This document shows positions 12,241-25,205 of a stretch of 64,000 bases of DNA, in pieces. The DNA is taken from the NCBI RefSeq assembly GCF_037975245.1, contig NC_092583.1, forward strand, positions 10,330,764 through 10,394,763. Reading direction: 5' to 3'. Numbering within the stretch: position 1 is the first letter of the stretch; the number at the start of each line of letters is the position of its first letter. The DNA comes from Apostichopus japonicus (taxonomy: Eukaryota > Echinodermata > Holothuroidea > Aspidochirotida > Stichopodidae). Under the pieces are notes generated by a model. That model ran no database searches. It saw nothing but the letters and a program-made list of their open reading frames with translations, and was not told the origin of the DNA. Both the position numbers and the translations under genes were made by a program.

Positions 12241-15200
12241 AAGTCTTCAAAGTCTTACAGGATAGGATGACAGGATTTTTTTTCCAAGGGGGTGTAAAAT
12301 AACCCAGTCGATGAGAGACAATGCGAGATAAATGGTCACGGAAGATATTGCAGACACACAGACAGACGGACAGAGATACAGATATTGCATAACAGATCAT
12401 TTTTGGAGTCCAATCTATACTTAGTTGTTCCTGTTCCTTTCCCCCTCCCCCACTTCTCCTCCCCAACCCCATTACGCCCTTCAACTCCTCACCCTGTGAT
12501 AGCATCCTCCATCGACATGGAAAGATAGTTATTTTCAAAGCCAATGGTGAGAACTTATTTTCTGATGCAATATGGTTTCAAGGATGGTTTAATAGTGATG
12601 TATGAACTGCGACCCTATTCAAAGATGGACTGCCACACAACAGATCTATATATTTTTGTTATTATACAGCATAAATTATTTAGAGGCACATTGGCATAGA
12701 GATGTGGGGGTGGGGGAGGGGCAGGCCGGTGGGGGGTGGATCGAGGGGCTTAACAAATGTCTTTTGGTCTGGTGGGAACGTAAGAAAGGGTAACTGTGAA
12801 TCAGGACATTTTCACAGACCTGGCAGTGCTGAATTATAACATACATTTCAAATTTTTCATTTATTTTCAGTATAAATATAAATATTTATAAACAGGACAT
12901 TAAAAGTGAGTACGTAAATAAGAAAATATTATTTTAAAATGTTAGTGTAAAAAAAAAATGTATATAACTGTATATACTACTGTATACCTGTAGGCCTACT
13001 TAAAATATCTAAAATTCATACTATTTCTTTGTATGACATATTATCACAGATATTACTAAAAATTATGCAAGAAGAAAACATGTAAATTTGATTATTTAAA
13101 TCTCCAGTGTCTTTAATATTTGACGTGATATAAGCCAAGACTGTCCATGACAAATCTTCCGGTGTAAATAAACTCTTGGGGGCACTGACGTTCACTGACG
13201 ATGTAATGAAAGTAAGTTCATTACTTCATGTAATGTATGTAAATTAATACTTTTTGTGAAGTATTACAGTTTCTTCTTTTTCTCAGACAGTAATTTGTAA
13301 CGTGTCGAAATAGGAAAAAATCCATGTAATTTAATAACGAAGACTGAACTTTAGAAAAAGGAACAGATTTTTTTTCCCCGTTTACCATGATGTAGGTCAG
13401 GTACTTGCACTCATTCTCATGGGGGGGGGGGGGAAATCTCCTTGAGAATTTTTTTTTCTTACTATTTCATATGAAAAATATGGATCTACGGATTGTTGAT
13501 CGCAAAAATTGGTAATAAACTATAGTTAATATTACTTGAAGTTTGAATGGTTTTATTTTACTGCTGTAATTTATTTTCATTTAGTGTGGAGGCACCGTCG
13601 TTAAATGTCGGCTTAATTATCTCCGTTACCATGTAGACCAGGATATGAGTTTACAAAAATGAACAGAATGATGGGAATTAGCCTAGATGTTTATAGCCAT
13701 GGACTACATAGTGATAAATTTTCTTTTCTCTGATTATGTTACATGCGCAGCAGCAGTTAGCAGACGATGCGAGAAAATGTAAGATTTGAACCTGCTGGAT
13801 CGATTATAAAATATGTTCTTTCTTTGTTTTTATTCCCAGAAAGATTTTTATGGGGTGATTTAAATCTCACATCTGTGTTTCAAAACCAAAACATTCAACA
13901 TTTCTCAAAGGTGTCCCAAAAAGTGCTTGGTTCAAATGACAGAAATCTGTATTAATTATTTTCCCAGACATTGAATAATGGATATAATGGCACCATCTCG
14001 ATTATCCTAAAACTAAGGAGAAAATAAAAGTTGATAATGTCAATATAAAACTTCATCAAAAGTAAATCAATTGAGATAGGAACTATAAACAGAACTCCCT
14101 AGAATAATTCTTTTAAGTACATTATGGTTTAATCTCCCTCTTTGATCCCCATTCAGCTAAAATCAAAAATATAAAAAAGACTCCTGATGCCTAATTTTCT
14201 CTATTTTCCCTTCACATCTTCCCCTTCCCCCTCCCTCCCTCCCTTTATACCTAGAAGGTTCATGCAGTAAGCTCTGACAACAGTTTTTGTGTTAATTTAA
14301 TTGATTTGCATGTGGTAATAACAGGGTCAGAGTTCACTCGTAATAACCTACAATCTATCATCACTCTGGTGCCAAATGTTTTATGTGCAAATATGACCTT
14401 CAAGAAACCCTTGCAAAAAGTGTAATTACCTTTCTAAATCTAGCAGTCATTGTATTATTAAGTAGCCATTAAATCCATAGACAAAAAAACTTTGCAACCA
14501 CTGATGGCACTGGAAAATGTGAAAAGTGTAAACACAAAACAAAAACGATGGGGTGTCAAATTTCACATGCGGTGCACTGTAAGAAAATCCTTCACACTTT
14601 GTAGAAATTCCAGATAATCAAATTAACAATGCTGGCATATGCGTCGATAATTGCTATCAGCAAATATAGGAAACTTCAAGGGTAAGTTCACAAGGACTCC
14701 TGTAGTTACCTTATCCTGGCAGTGAACCAACCTTTTTCAATATCATATATTAAAACTAAGAGAATATAAAAGGGTATTATAAGGTACTGAGAAAATAACA
14801 CAGCGAGACCTCCCTTCATGCTACATTCATTATAGCACAACCAACCTGCTAATAATAGATAGCCTCGACCTAAAATGTAAGTTTAAAATATCACGTTTCA
14901 AGGGAAAACAGTGAGTCGGAATTTATCATCGAAAAGGAGACCTAGTATAGGATTTACAAAAACAGGCTGATGTTGCAAACATGTAACAATCTTTGGAAAA
15001 TGTCTTTGTACACATAGCAAATTTTTTTTTTTTTAAATAATTTTCCATGTTGTCTTCTGTTCGTGGTGTTATACATGTGTATAAAGCAGAAGTAGGTCAA
15101 GAAACACAGGAAAAAAGCACGTTGATAAACAGAGGTCTATATTTGTAATTAACGTTGTGATCAGAAAACAGACGGTGTGTGTGACACGTCTTGATCGATG

Positions 15201-16435
15201 GCTAGTCATAAATCAGTAAGATGGTATGGCTGCGATTTGTGTTAAATTTGCCACAATCTTGTGATATCATTCTCAACGGTTTGAAGGAATGATAAAAATG
15301 CGGGAATTCCTAAAAGTGACACGGCGAGTAATTAAATTATAGTCATAAAGTTCAAATTGTTTTTAAGATGTGAAGATGGAAACTACAATACTTTGGGGGA
15401 GGGGGATGGGGAGGGGAAGGGGGAGAATTGTGGAGTGCACAACCCTCTCTTTCAATGCCGCACTCACAGATATGTAAGTAGTTATTAGCAGAACCTTGCA
15501 TGCAGACTTGATTATATGGACCTAACTTGTAGCCTAAATATGCATTAAAATGCATAATTTTTATGTCTAAACTTTAGGTTCTTTCTGTTGGAACACCCCA
15601 GACCCCTCCCTTCCCCCTAAATGGGATTTTAACTACCCCAAAGGATTAAGGTGAAAGATCTTATTCTCATGAACGCAGTACAAGACAATTAGGTTATTTA
15701 CAGGGTAATTTGAAACATTTTGGCTATGAAGAATACTTCATAGTGACTCCTTCCATATAGAAGATTTGAACTACAGTAGTCACATGACAAAATCTAACAA
15801 GATGTTGTATGAAGTCATGTGAGTTTCATTATATGAACTTTAACTTAAGTTCACAACTTTTAGTTGGCTATTAGGCCAACTTTCTTTTACAAATTCTCTT
15901 ACATAGGCTCTTTAGTGAATAAGCAGATTGCTCACAATTTTTTGAACTTTTAATTACGAACATGAAATTTCATATTTAGTTGAACTATTAAAGTTTTTGT
16001 ACAAATTGCTATAAAATTCACTAAATTGCACTTTTTTCAAATGATGTTTCTATAACACATAATCTAGAAAGACTGAAACAGATTAGTTAATAGGAAGTGT
16101 AACTTTTAATCAGTTTCCACTTTAAGTTAATTAATTATGAATGATTTAATTTGACTTAATAATAAATTATGTTATCAACGTTTCAAATGAATCAATTGTG
16201 ATAATTTGGAATGGATTATAAAGTAAACTAAAGTTAGACAATTGATCAAGTTTAGCCTTATTTTTTGGGTGTTTATTGCTTCATTTAAAATACATAGGAT
16301 GGACATTTAACTCCAAAGTACATGTGTCATGAACTGAGAACTTTATGTTAAGGCCACAAAGGAAATTTAACATTTCCAAAATCTTTATTACTGAAGGAAA
16401 CTGGATTATTAAGACACTACCAACTTGAAGGACAA
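12241..16435. other. Long unannotated AT-rich interval
   Basis: I found no exon, RNA gene or delimited mobile element here. The open frame at 12146-12544 (minus) has no recognisable domain. Short G-rich runs occur near 12700, 13422 and 15395. Confidence 0.45.
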
Positions 16436-16439
16436 TATG

Positions 16440-16690
16440 AATGTTTGATACTCTCATGAAGTTGCCTTGCTGGTGCAATACTCAAAATTTAATAACTCTA
16501 ATTATAATAATCAATAGTTAACAACCCCACACACTTGTAGGACACTATGTCATCAAGGGACACAAATCTCAGGGACACTAGTTCAAAGGACTTCCTCAAA
16601 GTACTGGAATATTGCTTTGTAATGCAAGAATGTGGAGGACACTATTTCATCAAAGCCCATTAATATCTACACAGCCAAAACTTTCCCTAT
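16440..16690 (+). repeat. Dispersed duplicate, copy 1
   Basis: This segment is closely similar, in the same orientation, to 19042-19255. Shared strings include gccttgct, gtcatcaagggacacaaa and aatgcaagaatgtggaggac. It contains internal sub-repeats of a ggacacta..tcatca phrase. The copies differ by small indels. No inverted ends, tail or coding content identify the element class. Confidence 0.75.
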
Positions 16691-18140
16691 AAAGTCACCT
16701 CTCTAAAATGTATTACATTCAAAATTAAGGGGGAAAAAATCTTAATTTTATCCTCTCAATTAATATATCCTGGCCTTTCTTCATTTTACCAATGAAAGAG
16801 ATTTTTCTCTATTTAGTAGTTTAAAGTAGAAGTACTTTGTTTGGAAAGAACAAACAGACAGACTAAATTTAATCAATTTCCTAAAATGCTAAATATTGTT
16901 TAAATTAGGTCAAAATGATATAAGTGTTCCAAGTTCATTGTTCTTGTGTTCCAATTATTTAGTTCCCGATAAGTGAGCTTCATCTGCTGGTTCTGTTTTC
17001 ATCAGGATTCTGCATTGGTATTACAATATGCTATATAGAAAGCACATTGTACTATTGGCATATATCAGATCTGGTTGGTTAAAGTGATGGTGCAACAGAT
17101 GCATAGTTAGAATTCTTTGTTTAAGGGGGGTGGGAAGGGAGCAATGCTCTTTTTTTGGGGGGGGGGGAGATGCAGACCCTATTTCCTCCCAAAAATATTT
17201 TCCTGAATTCTTTTGTGGGGGAGGGGGGGAGAGGGGGAGCGAGAGAGATGAATATTTGGGTACCCTAGTCCTCTCCCCTTCCCCACTAATATGACCATAT
17301 GCACTGACTCATTATAGATATGAGAAAGTTTTCATTTTGGGGAAATTAGAAACTGTCACTTGTACATGATTATTTTTCCCAAATATTTGGAGAGAGCCTA
17401 ATTAATCATAAATAATGATTATAAATTTTGGAGACTGTTAAATCCTTCATAATTATTGTCATAAATATACATCATAATGTAAAAAACCCTTAAATAAATA
17501 TAAATAGTGTAACAGTTTAAAAGTTTTAAAAAAAGGAAAGAAAGGGAATTTTGTTTTTCCATTTTATGTACCTCTTATCTGACATATATGCAAAAGAAAC
17601 ACATACCAGACAGAAATGTGAATAACAAACACTGGTTTTCTGGTAACATTTCACTAAAATGTTACATCTTATCAAATTGGTAATTTTCTGATAGGGGATT
17701 AGTCCCCCTTTCTTGACCTGCAATATTTGTGCACAAAATTTCCTTGGAATAACATTCAAGATGAAATTTTGTTTAAAATAGCTAACAACATTTTTTGGTA
17801 CTTTGCATTTTTTTCTTTTTTTTGCCTTTTGTCAATGAATGCCATTCAACAAGGATTCTATGTAAGTTTCAACCTTACAACTTCCATCATAAAGGTGTCA
17901 GGATTATTACGTACTGTCTGCTGATAGAGTGTTAACACCATCACAAAGGTGTCTTGGCTAGGAGTGTTTGCCAAGCTGGCTCTCAAGACACATACACCAC
18001 TCGTACACATGGTACAAAAAGCTGGGCCCTGTAGACTTGCTTCAAGTAGATTTTTCACTGAGCATGGTATTCTCCAATAGCATTTGACATCATTATTTTG
18101 AAAAAGTTTCGCCATTCAGTAGCAAATACTTAACAAGCTG
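16691..18140. other. Unannotated AT-rich DNA
   Basis: No gene recognised. G-rich strips occur near 17125-17170 and 17215-17240. Confidence 0.45.
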
Positions 18141-18141
18141 G

Positions 18142-18142
<1 letters not shown>

Positions 18143-18187
<45 letters not shown>

Positions 18188-18391
18188 AGACTAGTTGTGG
18201 AACACTAGTAGTTGTAACTCGGAGTTTCACGCGTTGAGCGATGATCAGACAACTCACACATACATATATATTTCGCTCTGTCCACCGGACATAGAGCACT
18301 CTGCACCAAGATAGACGCCAACCAACCAACTTTATATATATATATATGTGTATAGGGTTTATGTATATATATACATATATATAGGGTTTAC

Positions 18392-18425
<34 letters not shown>

Positions 18426-18428
18426 ATC
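18143..18428. repeat. Compound TA microsatellite flanking a 150-bp unique segment
   Basis: TA tracts at about 18143-18183 and 18332-18428 flank a mixed-sequence segment (about 18184-18331). That segment contains a short inverted repeat (gttgt ... acaac, near 18210-18252). The right tract includes a duplicated tatagggttta phrase. The flanked segment may be an insertion into TA repeats, but no element ends are visible. Confidence 0.8.
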
Positions 18429-18809
18429 TTTGATCTGCTTGAATGGCAGCTAAGTGACAGAATTTAGCCTCTTGACCTGACATGGGAGTACCATAAAATA
18501 CTTTTGTTGGTAGAAAATAAAGTTAATGGTACTATACTACTCCTACAATATATAGGTTGCTTTATGTTTATAGAACCGAAACTGAGTCAAGGGCAAAAAA
18601 AGTACAGGCAAGTCATACGTGCATGTAAGAGTAGAAATAATATACAGGTCTATAAATAGTGTTAAAGAGATATTTGCAGATTCGCCTTTTTCTCTGTTTG
18701 AAAAGATAGTTTTGTAGTAATTTGCAGTAATTATTAATAAACGTTTGCTTTTACAGTCGTATTTTTCCACCAAAAGTGGCTGCACTTTTCATTGTGTTGT
18801 ATCAATTCA

Positions 18810-19035
18810 GATGCAGATTCATTTGGGGAGGGGATGGGGAAGGTGGGAGTGAAACACAATCACCACAAAAAAATTTAAAGTCTAAATATGCCTCAAAATG
18901 CATGGTTTCACATCTAAAATTGTCTTTTCTACGTGGGGTGGGACCCCTAAAGTTAATACCCCCCTAAATAAGAGTTGCCTTCAAAGACCCATGGGCTAGA
19001 TCCCTCCTCCTGTCGTAAATTCTGGATCCACCCTG
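18810..19035. mobile_element. Possible hAT-like remnant
   Basis: The right edge ctggatccaccctg resembles hAT ends elsewhere in the window, and the left edge CAGATGCAGATTCA is only a weak inverse of it. The flanking octamers do not match well. The interior (taaatatgcctcaaaatgca) resembles sequence near 15533-15560. This is tentative. Confidence 0.3.
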
Positions 19036-19041
19036 TATTGT

Positions 19042-19255
19042 GAATGTTGATTCTTACATGAATTTGCCTTGCTTTGTGCCATACTCAAAAATTAATAAGT
19101 CTGTATAGAGTCTTGTAGGACAATATGTCATCAAGGGACACAAAACTCAGGACACTATGTCATATAGGACTGCCTCAATGTGCTGGAAAATTGCTTCTAA
19201 TGCAAGAATGTGGAGGACACTATTTCATTAAAGCCTCATAATATATATTGACACT
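19042..19255 (+). repeat. Dispersed duplicate, copy 2
   Basis: Second copy of the segment at 16440-16690, about 2.6 kb downstream in the same orientation, with several small deletions relative to copy 1. Confidence 0.75.
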
Positions 19256-20275
19256 ACGACAACGACGGAACATGATCTAAATGTTTACACAAGAAAGGAT
19301 ACTCCTCATTCCAAGTCATCTATGATGTCAACACCATTTGGTTGATTCTAATAAATGATTTATCGACTGTTTACCTCCAATACAGAAAATTTTGAATCCC
19401 CCAAAAGTAGTACATATCACCACCGCCCCCTCCCCCCCCCCCCTCAAAAGATTTGTTGTACATGCCACTTCTAAGCAATGTGCTTTGGAGGAGAGCTGCT
19501 TATTAGACGTGGCTATAAAATTCTTCTACTTCAAGATTTAAACATGACTGACCATTTCTTGACCTTCTAGCATATTTGGGGAACAATACTGATATGACCT
19601 AAAGAATGTACTCTGTTGATCTATTTGTTAACACAAGGATCACTTGTCAAATGTACCACATGTGACTATAGGTCTATGGGTTGAAAGAAACTTTCCCCTG
19701 CATGTTCAAAGGTAACCACATCTAGGTCACAAGGTGACTTACAATTCAATGTTGCCGATCTGAGGCACATCCAATTGCTGACCTAGCCCCCCCCCCCCCT
19801 CCCCCACAAGGTATCATGCTTATGTACTATTCCTTTGTCTTTGAACAATTAAATGTACAATAGTACCGTCCAGTGGTTGCCTTGTGACCATTCAAATTTT
19901 ACTGAGATAGCTGGTAACTAGTAAATGTTGGAGGAGGGTTATTACTAGAGATGTAAATTTATAATCAACTATATCAGGAAATGTGTTCTGAACATATATT
20001 TGACATATATCTGAGATATTTGAAGGGGAGGATGGGGGGGGGGCTAAATGTATGTGGTGATGTGTTCTCGTTCGAGTTGCAGGTTCTTCAGGAGGGGGAT
20101 GGGGAGGGGGGGTTACTGGTGACCTTTAAGGGTGGAGGAAAGGCCCTGCTTAACGGATGAAGGGGCAATATCTGAATGTGGAAAGAAGTGTCGATCATTA
20201 TAATCCAAACACAACAAACCAATTTATTCTGGGCTTTCACCATGTACCTTACGTCCAAACAATCTGATGGGTAAA
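19256..20275. other. Unannotated DNA
   Basis: No gene recognised. C-rich runs lie near 19428-19443 and 19788-19804, and G-rich runs near 20033 and 20095-20112. Confidence 0.45.
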
Positions 20276-20582
20276 TAGTAATAATAACAATAATCAGCAG
20301 TTATTTTTACCCTTAAGCGACCACAAATGCGGGAGAAACCCGCAAGGGCTTATGGATTTACAACTTTCACTTAGGGTGGCTCCCAATTCAACATTTTAAC
20401 TCAAATTTGAGAATCTTTTCAATTTAGATAGTTATTTCAGATGGGGAAAACAAGATTGCTCTTGGATGAAAAGCCCGGCCGGCCACCTTACCACGACCCA
20501 ACCGGGTATCGAACCCGGAACCTCCCTCATTGCTTCATATATCCACCGCCTGTATCCACTCGGCCACAGCACCGGCACCGGT
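20276..20582 (-). mobile_element. SINE-B copy 2, tRNA-derived, nearly complete
   Basis: On the minus strand the head starts near 20582. The A box TGGCCGAGTGG and the B box GGTTCGATACC lie in a type II (Leu/Ser-like) tRNA fold with a perfect T stem (CCGGG/CCCGG). The body is shared with the copies at 4884 and 29687. The element ends in a tail of ATT-type repeats at about 20276-20300. This is the best preserved member of the family in the window. Confidence 0.85.
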
Positions 20583-21311
20583 AGAAAATGAAATCCTGGT
20601 TCTGTATTCCAGCTATAGATATGTGACAGGGGGTGATCAACATGCCCAACCAATTAATTCAGACAAGCTGGTATCCTCCTGTGATCAACACATGGAGGCC
20701 TTATCCACATTCTGTTTGATTTGTCCTGGGAACAGATAAAGCCTTACAATTGTGACCAGATGTCACTCATGAGACGGAAAAAAATACTACAGTATATATA
20801 TATTTAGCAATTTGCAATTGACTTTACAATGATCATCGTGTAGACCCGATTGACTACTTGGCTGTCACTGGTTTTTCAGTCTTTGCTAATTTGACTGTTA
20901 TCAATTAGAGTCAGGGACTTTCAGCACATTTTTTCTCAAATACCTGCTGAGTTAGTATAGATACTGTCTGGAATTAATTGACACCTTTTTTTTAGGTTTC
21001 ATGCTAAGTTGATTGAAAAGCTCCAAAATTAAATAAACTGTTTTAAAACTTGCAGAGCTTCGACACATTTCACATGACCTCATATATGTTAAAAATCAAT
21101 TTGATTAAATTTAACCTTCAAATTTATAAAAAGTGTGAAATAAAATAATGTTACAACACTAGTGGAATGCAGAGTTTGAAGTACAATGTTCAAGGAATGA
21201 TATTTAATGTGTTACATACAACATGGGTGTCTTTTTCTTCCTCTGTTAGTAAAATCCTTCATGTAGTTTAATCCTAATTCTGCTTCTATTTTCCTTCATG
21301 GTCACTTTAGC
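20583..21311. other. Unannotated DNA
   Basis: No gene or element recognised. Confidence 0.45.
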
Positions 21312-21686
21312 TTAAAGGTATTGAAGACTCGCCCCAAACCGTGTGCGGCCATCTGAAAAAGTTAACTTTCCGTTGCTTGCAAGTGACGTTTTGTTCGTGT
21401 CGCTACAAAATGCAGACAGTACAGTAATGAAACGTGAAACCTTCTTATCTTTAGCTGGACCTGAGATGTCCATCCCTGTATTGTTTGCACACTGTGCTGT
21501 GGGTATTGACCGCAGCTGTATGTACTGACTGTACACTAGTGTCTAATTACCGATGGTAGCAAGCTGTGTGTGTGTATTTTCTGGGATCGATGGTGGTGTC
21601 TTACACTTCTGTTACACCTCATTCGAAACTAGGTCAGATTACCAGCATTAGACGTTTCTTTTTGCGCGAGTCTTCACACCCTTTAA
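21312..21686 (+). mobile_element. TTAA-bounded MITE, copy 1
   Basis: The 375-bp unit starts TTAAAGG and ends CCTTTAA. Inverted ends share TGAAGACTCGC (left, near 21321) with the inverse GCGAGTCTTCA (right, near 21666). The interior matches the copies at 32376, 39367 and 55061. There is no transposase. The outermost TTAA at both ends in all copies suggests a TTAA target. However, the terminal AGG does not match the CCC start usual for piggyBac, so the superfamily is unassigned. Confidence 0.88.
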
Positions 21687-22085
21687 TGTTAACAGTACTT
21701 TTGTTTTCTAGTGCCCTTCATATTATGTCATTTTCCTGCTGTTCTGTGTACTATGTTGATCTGTTATATAATATGAAAAATAAAATTGAATTAAATTGAA
21801 GAAGAAAACGAAGCAGTACTTCGTTTGATGGTGGACTTGTCGATTGGTTCTAAAATGGGTTTGGAAAAAAAGGTTGCAGTAAATTAAATTAAATTGAATA
21901 AAATGGTATATCATTTCATTTAATCTCATAATGATATCCAGTTACTGAAAAAAATAAGGCTCAAATTTATCTTTCTTTCATTTATAAACAATCAATCTGG
22001 TGAAATTTCTAAAACTAGGTTATATCGAGTTTATGGTTTAAATAAGTAAGGAGCATTATTAATGACTGAAATAATACATGCTGCT
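21687..22085. other. AT-rich DNA with a possible retroelement tail
   Basis: Near 21770-21800 an AATAAA-like string is followed by ATTGAATTAAATTGAA, resembling the short-repeat 3' tails of some LINEs. No reverse transcriptase sequence accompanies it, so this is only a hint. Confidence 0.25.
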
Positions 22086-22146
22086 TTAATAATTCATAAT
22101 TAATAATTCATAATTAATAATAATAATAATTAATTCATAATTAATG
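22086..22146. repeat. TAATTCATAAT-type AT microsatellite
   Basis: The phrase taataattcataat is repeated in tandem, with an inner (AAT)n run. Confidence 0.85.
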
Positions 22147-23275
22147 CTTTAATAAAGATAAATATGAAAGTAAAAGCTTTTCCGTTTCATTTCGTTTATC
22201 TGAAAGATTTATCAGGTATGAGAATTAAATGAATTATTTTCCTGAAATATAATACACAAGTATAGTTGATCCTCTCCCTATACCCCCCCCCCCCCCCCCG
22301 TCCCGATCGCAATTTTATCCCTCCTGCTCCCCAACGATCTCTTTTAATCAAATATCAGAGGTAATAACAGGCATCAATTACAATCGTCTCTAATTTAAGA
22401 CAAGTGTTTGCGACTTACACTATGGAGAACCCTTTCACCAATTAAAAGATTTCTCTGCTTCAATTGAGGAGCGTCCTGATTTAATTAACATTCGTAGCTC
22501 ATACTATTCGTTCCTCGCAATCACAGAGCATGCATACATGCAATGTGCAGGCAATAACAACTCTTTCTATCAGATTGAGTCCTTTCTCTCTACCTCATAA
22601 AATAAAATATTTATCAAGACAGTTATCTATAGTTAACCTAAAGGAGTTGTAGGATTAAATGTTAGCTCTAAAATGAAAGTGCTTTTGTTTTTAATTATTT
22701 TCTTCATTATATTTTTCTCTCTTTTGTTGTTGTTGTTGTTGTTGATCCATTAATTAGCAAAGGCCTACATTCTCAGCTATTTGTGCTCATTTTAATACAA
22801 TAGTTGAAAAATGTTATACTATTTTATTCTAACAACAAAATAATTAATAAAAATGATCCCTTGATCCCCCCCCCACCACCACATTCCTACACCTCCCCCT
22901 CCTGCCAAAGCTGAAATTAATTAGTGGGAGGGCCTTGGACAACTTGAAAGCTGGCCTGGTGTGTAACCACAAGTCTCCCATGCAAACAGCTTGCATTAAA
23001 ATAGAAAGTAACAAAGCTCCAAAGCTCTTCAAACCAGTGTTAATTTCTAGAGGCCCCACATCTGGAAGTCTCAAGTCACTTCTGACTGCACAGTGGTCCA
23101 CCATCAATCCAACAAACTTCTTAAGACAGCTGGAAATCACTTTATTTTTGTTTGAATTTGGATAAATAATTTCGTACAGAGCTAGTGTTCTGAGAACACA
23201 TTTCTAAGTCAATCTGTTGTTATTTCTAATAATTAACCTGCAATTGATTTCTTCATAATCAATTAATGAAAGAAA
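22147..23275. other. Unannotated DNA
   Basis: Contains a long C run (about 22282-22300) and a (TTG)n run near 22724-22744. Overlapping open frames at 22844-23165 on both strands have no recognisable protein signature. Confidence 0.45.
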
Positions 23276-23292
23276 CACACACACACACACAA
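23276..23292. repeat. (CA)n microsatellite
   Basis: Short uninterrupted CA run. Confidence 0.9.
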
Positions 23293-24630
23293 AAACATAA
23301 AATAAAATGAGATTAGAAAAAAAAAACCTCTGTAAATAAATATGTACACCTTCTTGCACACAAAGTATGTACAAAATAAACACAGAGGCACACAGTCCAA
23401 TGTGTCTCTATACCTACAGAGCTAGTATAAAAGGAATTCCACATATGAATCATAGCTGAGAGAAGAGGACAAAAGACCACAAAGGCCAATTCATGTTTTG
23501 CAACGAGAGAGAGAGATAGCGAGTAAAAATCCCACGACCCGCCTCTTATCTTGTAAAAACCTCCATTCCATTGCTTTTCATTATCTTAAAATTTTCTTCC
23601 GTCTGAATAGTCAATTTCTCTGATGCAGTCATATCCACCTTGTTAGTCATCATAGCCGAGGTGCACGCAGTGATATTGAAGCGGTTCTTTAATACCGACT
23701 AGCAAGCTGCCGGAGTTTAGCAGCAGTCTGGGTAAGAGATCGGGCTCTATATAAACGTGGACGAGACTACAGCCGCGTTCTACGACAGTTACAACGTGAA
23801 TCTACCTGAGCGGTATATATATATATGTATATATTACTTGGAAATGTGCCGATCAAATGGGAGATGAAATTAAAGAAGCAGAGTGCATTTGAACTGATGT
23901 AATATAAGAGCCATGCAGTTATATGTTCACATGTCTTTACAGTATATGTGATGGTTCATGTCAGATTCGGGCATGCAGACAATTTGCATAAAATTAAACT
24001 GGATTTTCTTTTTCTTCTTTTGGATCATAAATTCATTAAATCTTGAAAATAAAGATGCTAATTATTAAATCAAAGTAAAAGAAGTCTTATTGCTTTTTTC
24101 CATCAAATTTTGCCTTAAGTTTTGAGTTATTGTTACAAATTTTACACGATCCTAAACATTTTGGTACCCAGCTAGGACATATTTTCATAGGACAGTCTGC
24201 CTATTAATAGTCATGAAATGGGAAAGGAAACAGGCAAATAGATGATTTTTCAAAAGGTTTGCAGTTTTTCTGAATTATTTAAGATATATAAGATATGGTG
24301 AACTGCATTGATGATACAAAGACGTTCAATATCAACTCACAAAGGTAATGTAAACATTTTTTTCTCTTTTGATTTTCTAGTACTAAAAAGAAACTACATA
24401 ATGTTATAATGCACACATGTGGTATACAGTATTAATTTTGTACATTTTGGGGAGACTTTATTACATTTTGAGTCAGCACAAAACTGTGAAGAGTAAAAGA
24501 ATATCAAACCATTCCCAGTGAAGGATGGAAGCAAATTAGGATGGAAGATGTGCCAGCAATACGATTTAAAAGGGAAAAAAAGGAGACTAGCTATTAATTT
24601 AATGGCTGAGCCTAATTATATGTGTAACCT
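23293..24630. other. Unannotated DNA with a possible TATA element
   Basis: At 23746-23756 the string ctatataaacg sits just after a GC-balanced block (about 23640-23810) and could be a plus-strand TATA box. No coding exon was found downstream, so any transcript would be non-coding or spliced to an exon I cannot identify. Otherwise AT-rich and featureless. Confidence 0.25.
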
Positions 24631-24639
24631 CACTAATAT

Positions 24640-25205
24640 CCCTCCCCACCCTCCCTTCTCCATCCCCCACCCTCACTCCTCCATCCCAACACCCTTCCTC
24701 CTCCATCCCAACACCCTCCCTCCTCCATCCCCCCACCCTCCCTCCTCCATCCCAACACCCTCCCTCCTCCATCCCCAAACCCTCCCTCCTCCATCCCAAC
24801 ACCCTCCCTCCTCCATTCCCCCACCCTCCCTCCTCCATCCCAACACCCTCCCTCCTCCATCCCCCCACCCTCCCTCCTCCATCCCAACACCCTCCCTCCT
24901 CCATCCCCAAACCCTCCCTCCTCCATCCCAACACCCTCCCTCCTCCATTCCCCCACCCTCCCTCCTCCATCCCAACACCCTCCCTCCTCCATCCCCAAAC
25001 CCTCCCTCCTCCATCCCAACACCCTCCCTCCTCCATTCCCCCACCCTCCCTCCTCCATCCCAACACCCTCCCTCCTCCATCCCAACACCCTCCCTCTTCC
25101 ATCCCAACACCCTCCCTCCTCCATCCCCCCACCCTCCCTCCTCCATCCCAACACCCTCCCTCCTCCATCCCCAAACCCTCCCTCCTCCATTCCCCCACCC
25201 TCCCT
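24640..25205. repeat. 22-bp minisatellite with higher-order structure
   Basis: About 25 tandem copies of a 22-bp pyrimidine-rich unit, CCCTCCTCCATCCCAACACC plus CT and close variants. Four variants differ in the second half: A (CCCAACAC), B (CCCCCCAC), C (CCCCAAAC) and D (TCCCCCAC). After two A units the order is A-B-A-C-A-D twice over (sharing the alternating A), then a shorter A-C-A-D, then a less regular end. Because 22 is not a multiple of 3 and the unit lacks stops in these frames, several frames are open over the whole array. Those ORFs are by-products of the repeat. The complementary strand is rich in GGG runs. Confidence 0.95.

Noticed and set aside
12146-12544. 132-codon minus-strand frame
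   Set aside because: No motif, no splice support, biased low-complexity stretches.
18093-18419. Tyr/Ile-rich frames here and at 49400-49616
   Set aside because: Translated TA microsatellites.
21312-21686. Assignment of the TTAA MITE to piggyBac
   Set aside because: Termini after TTAA read AGG rather than CCC, so the TTAA match alone is not enough.
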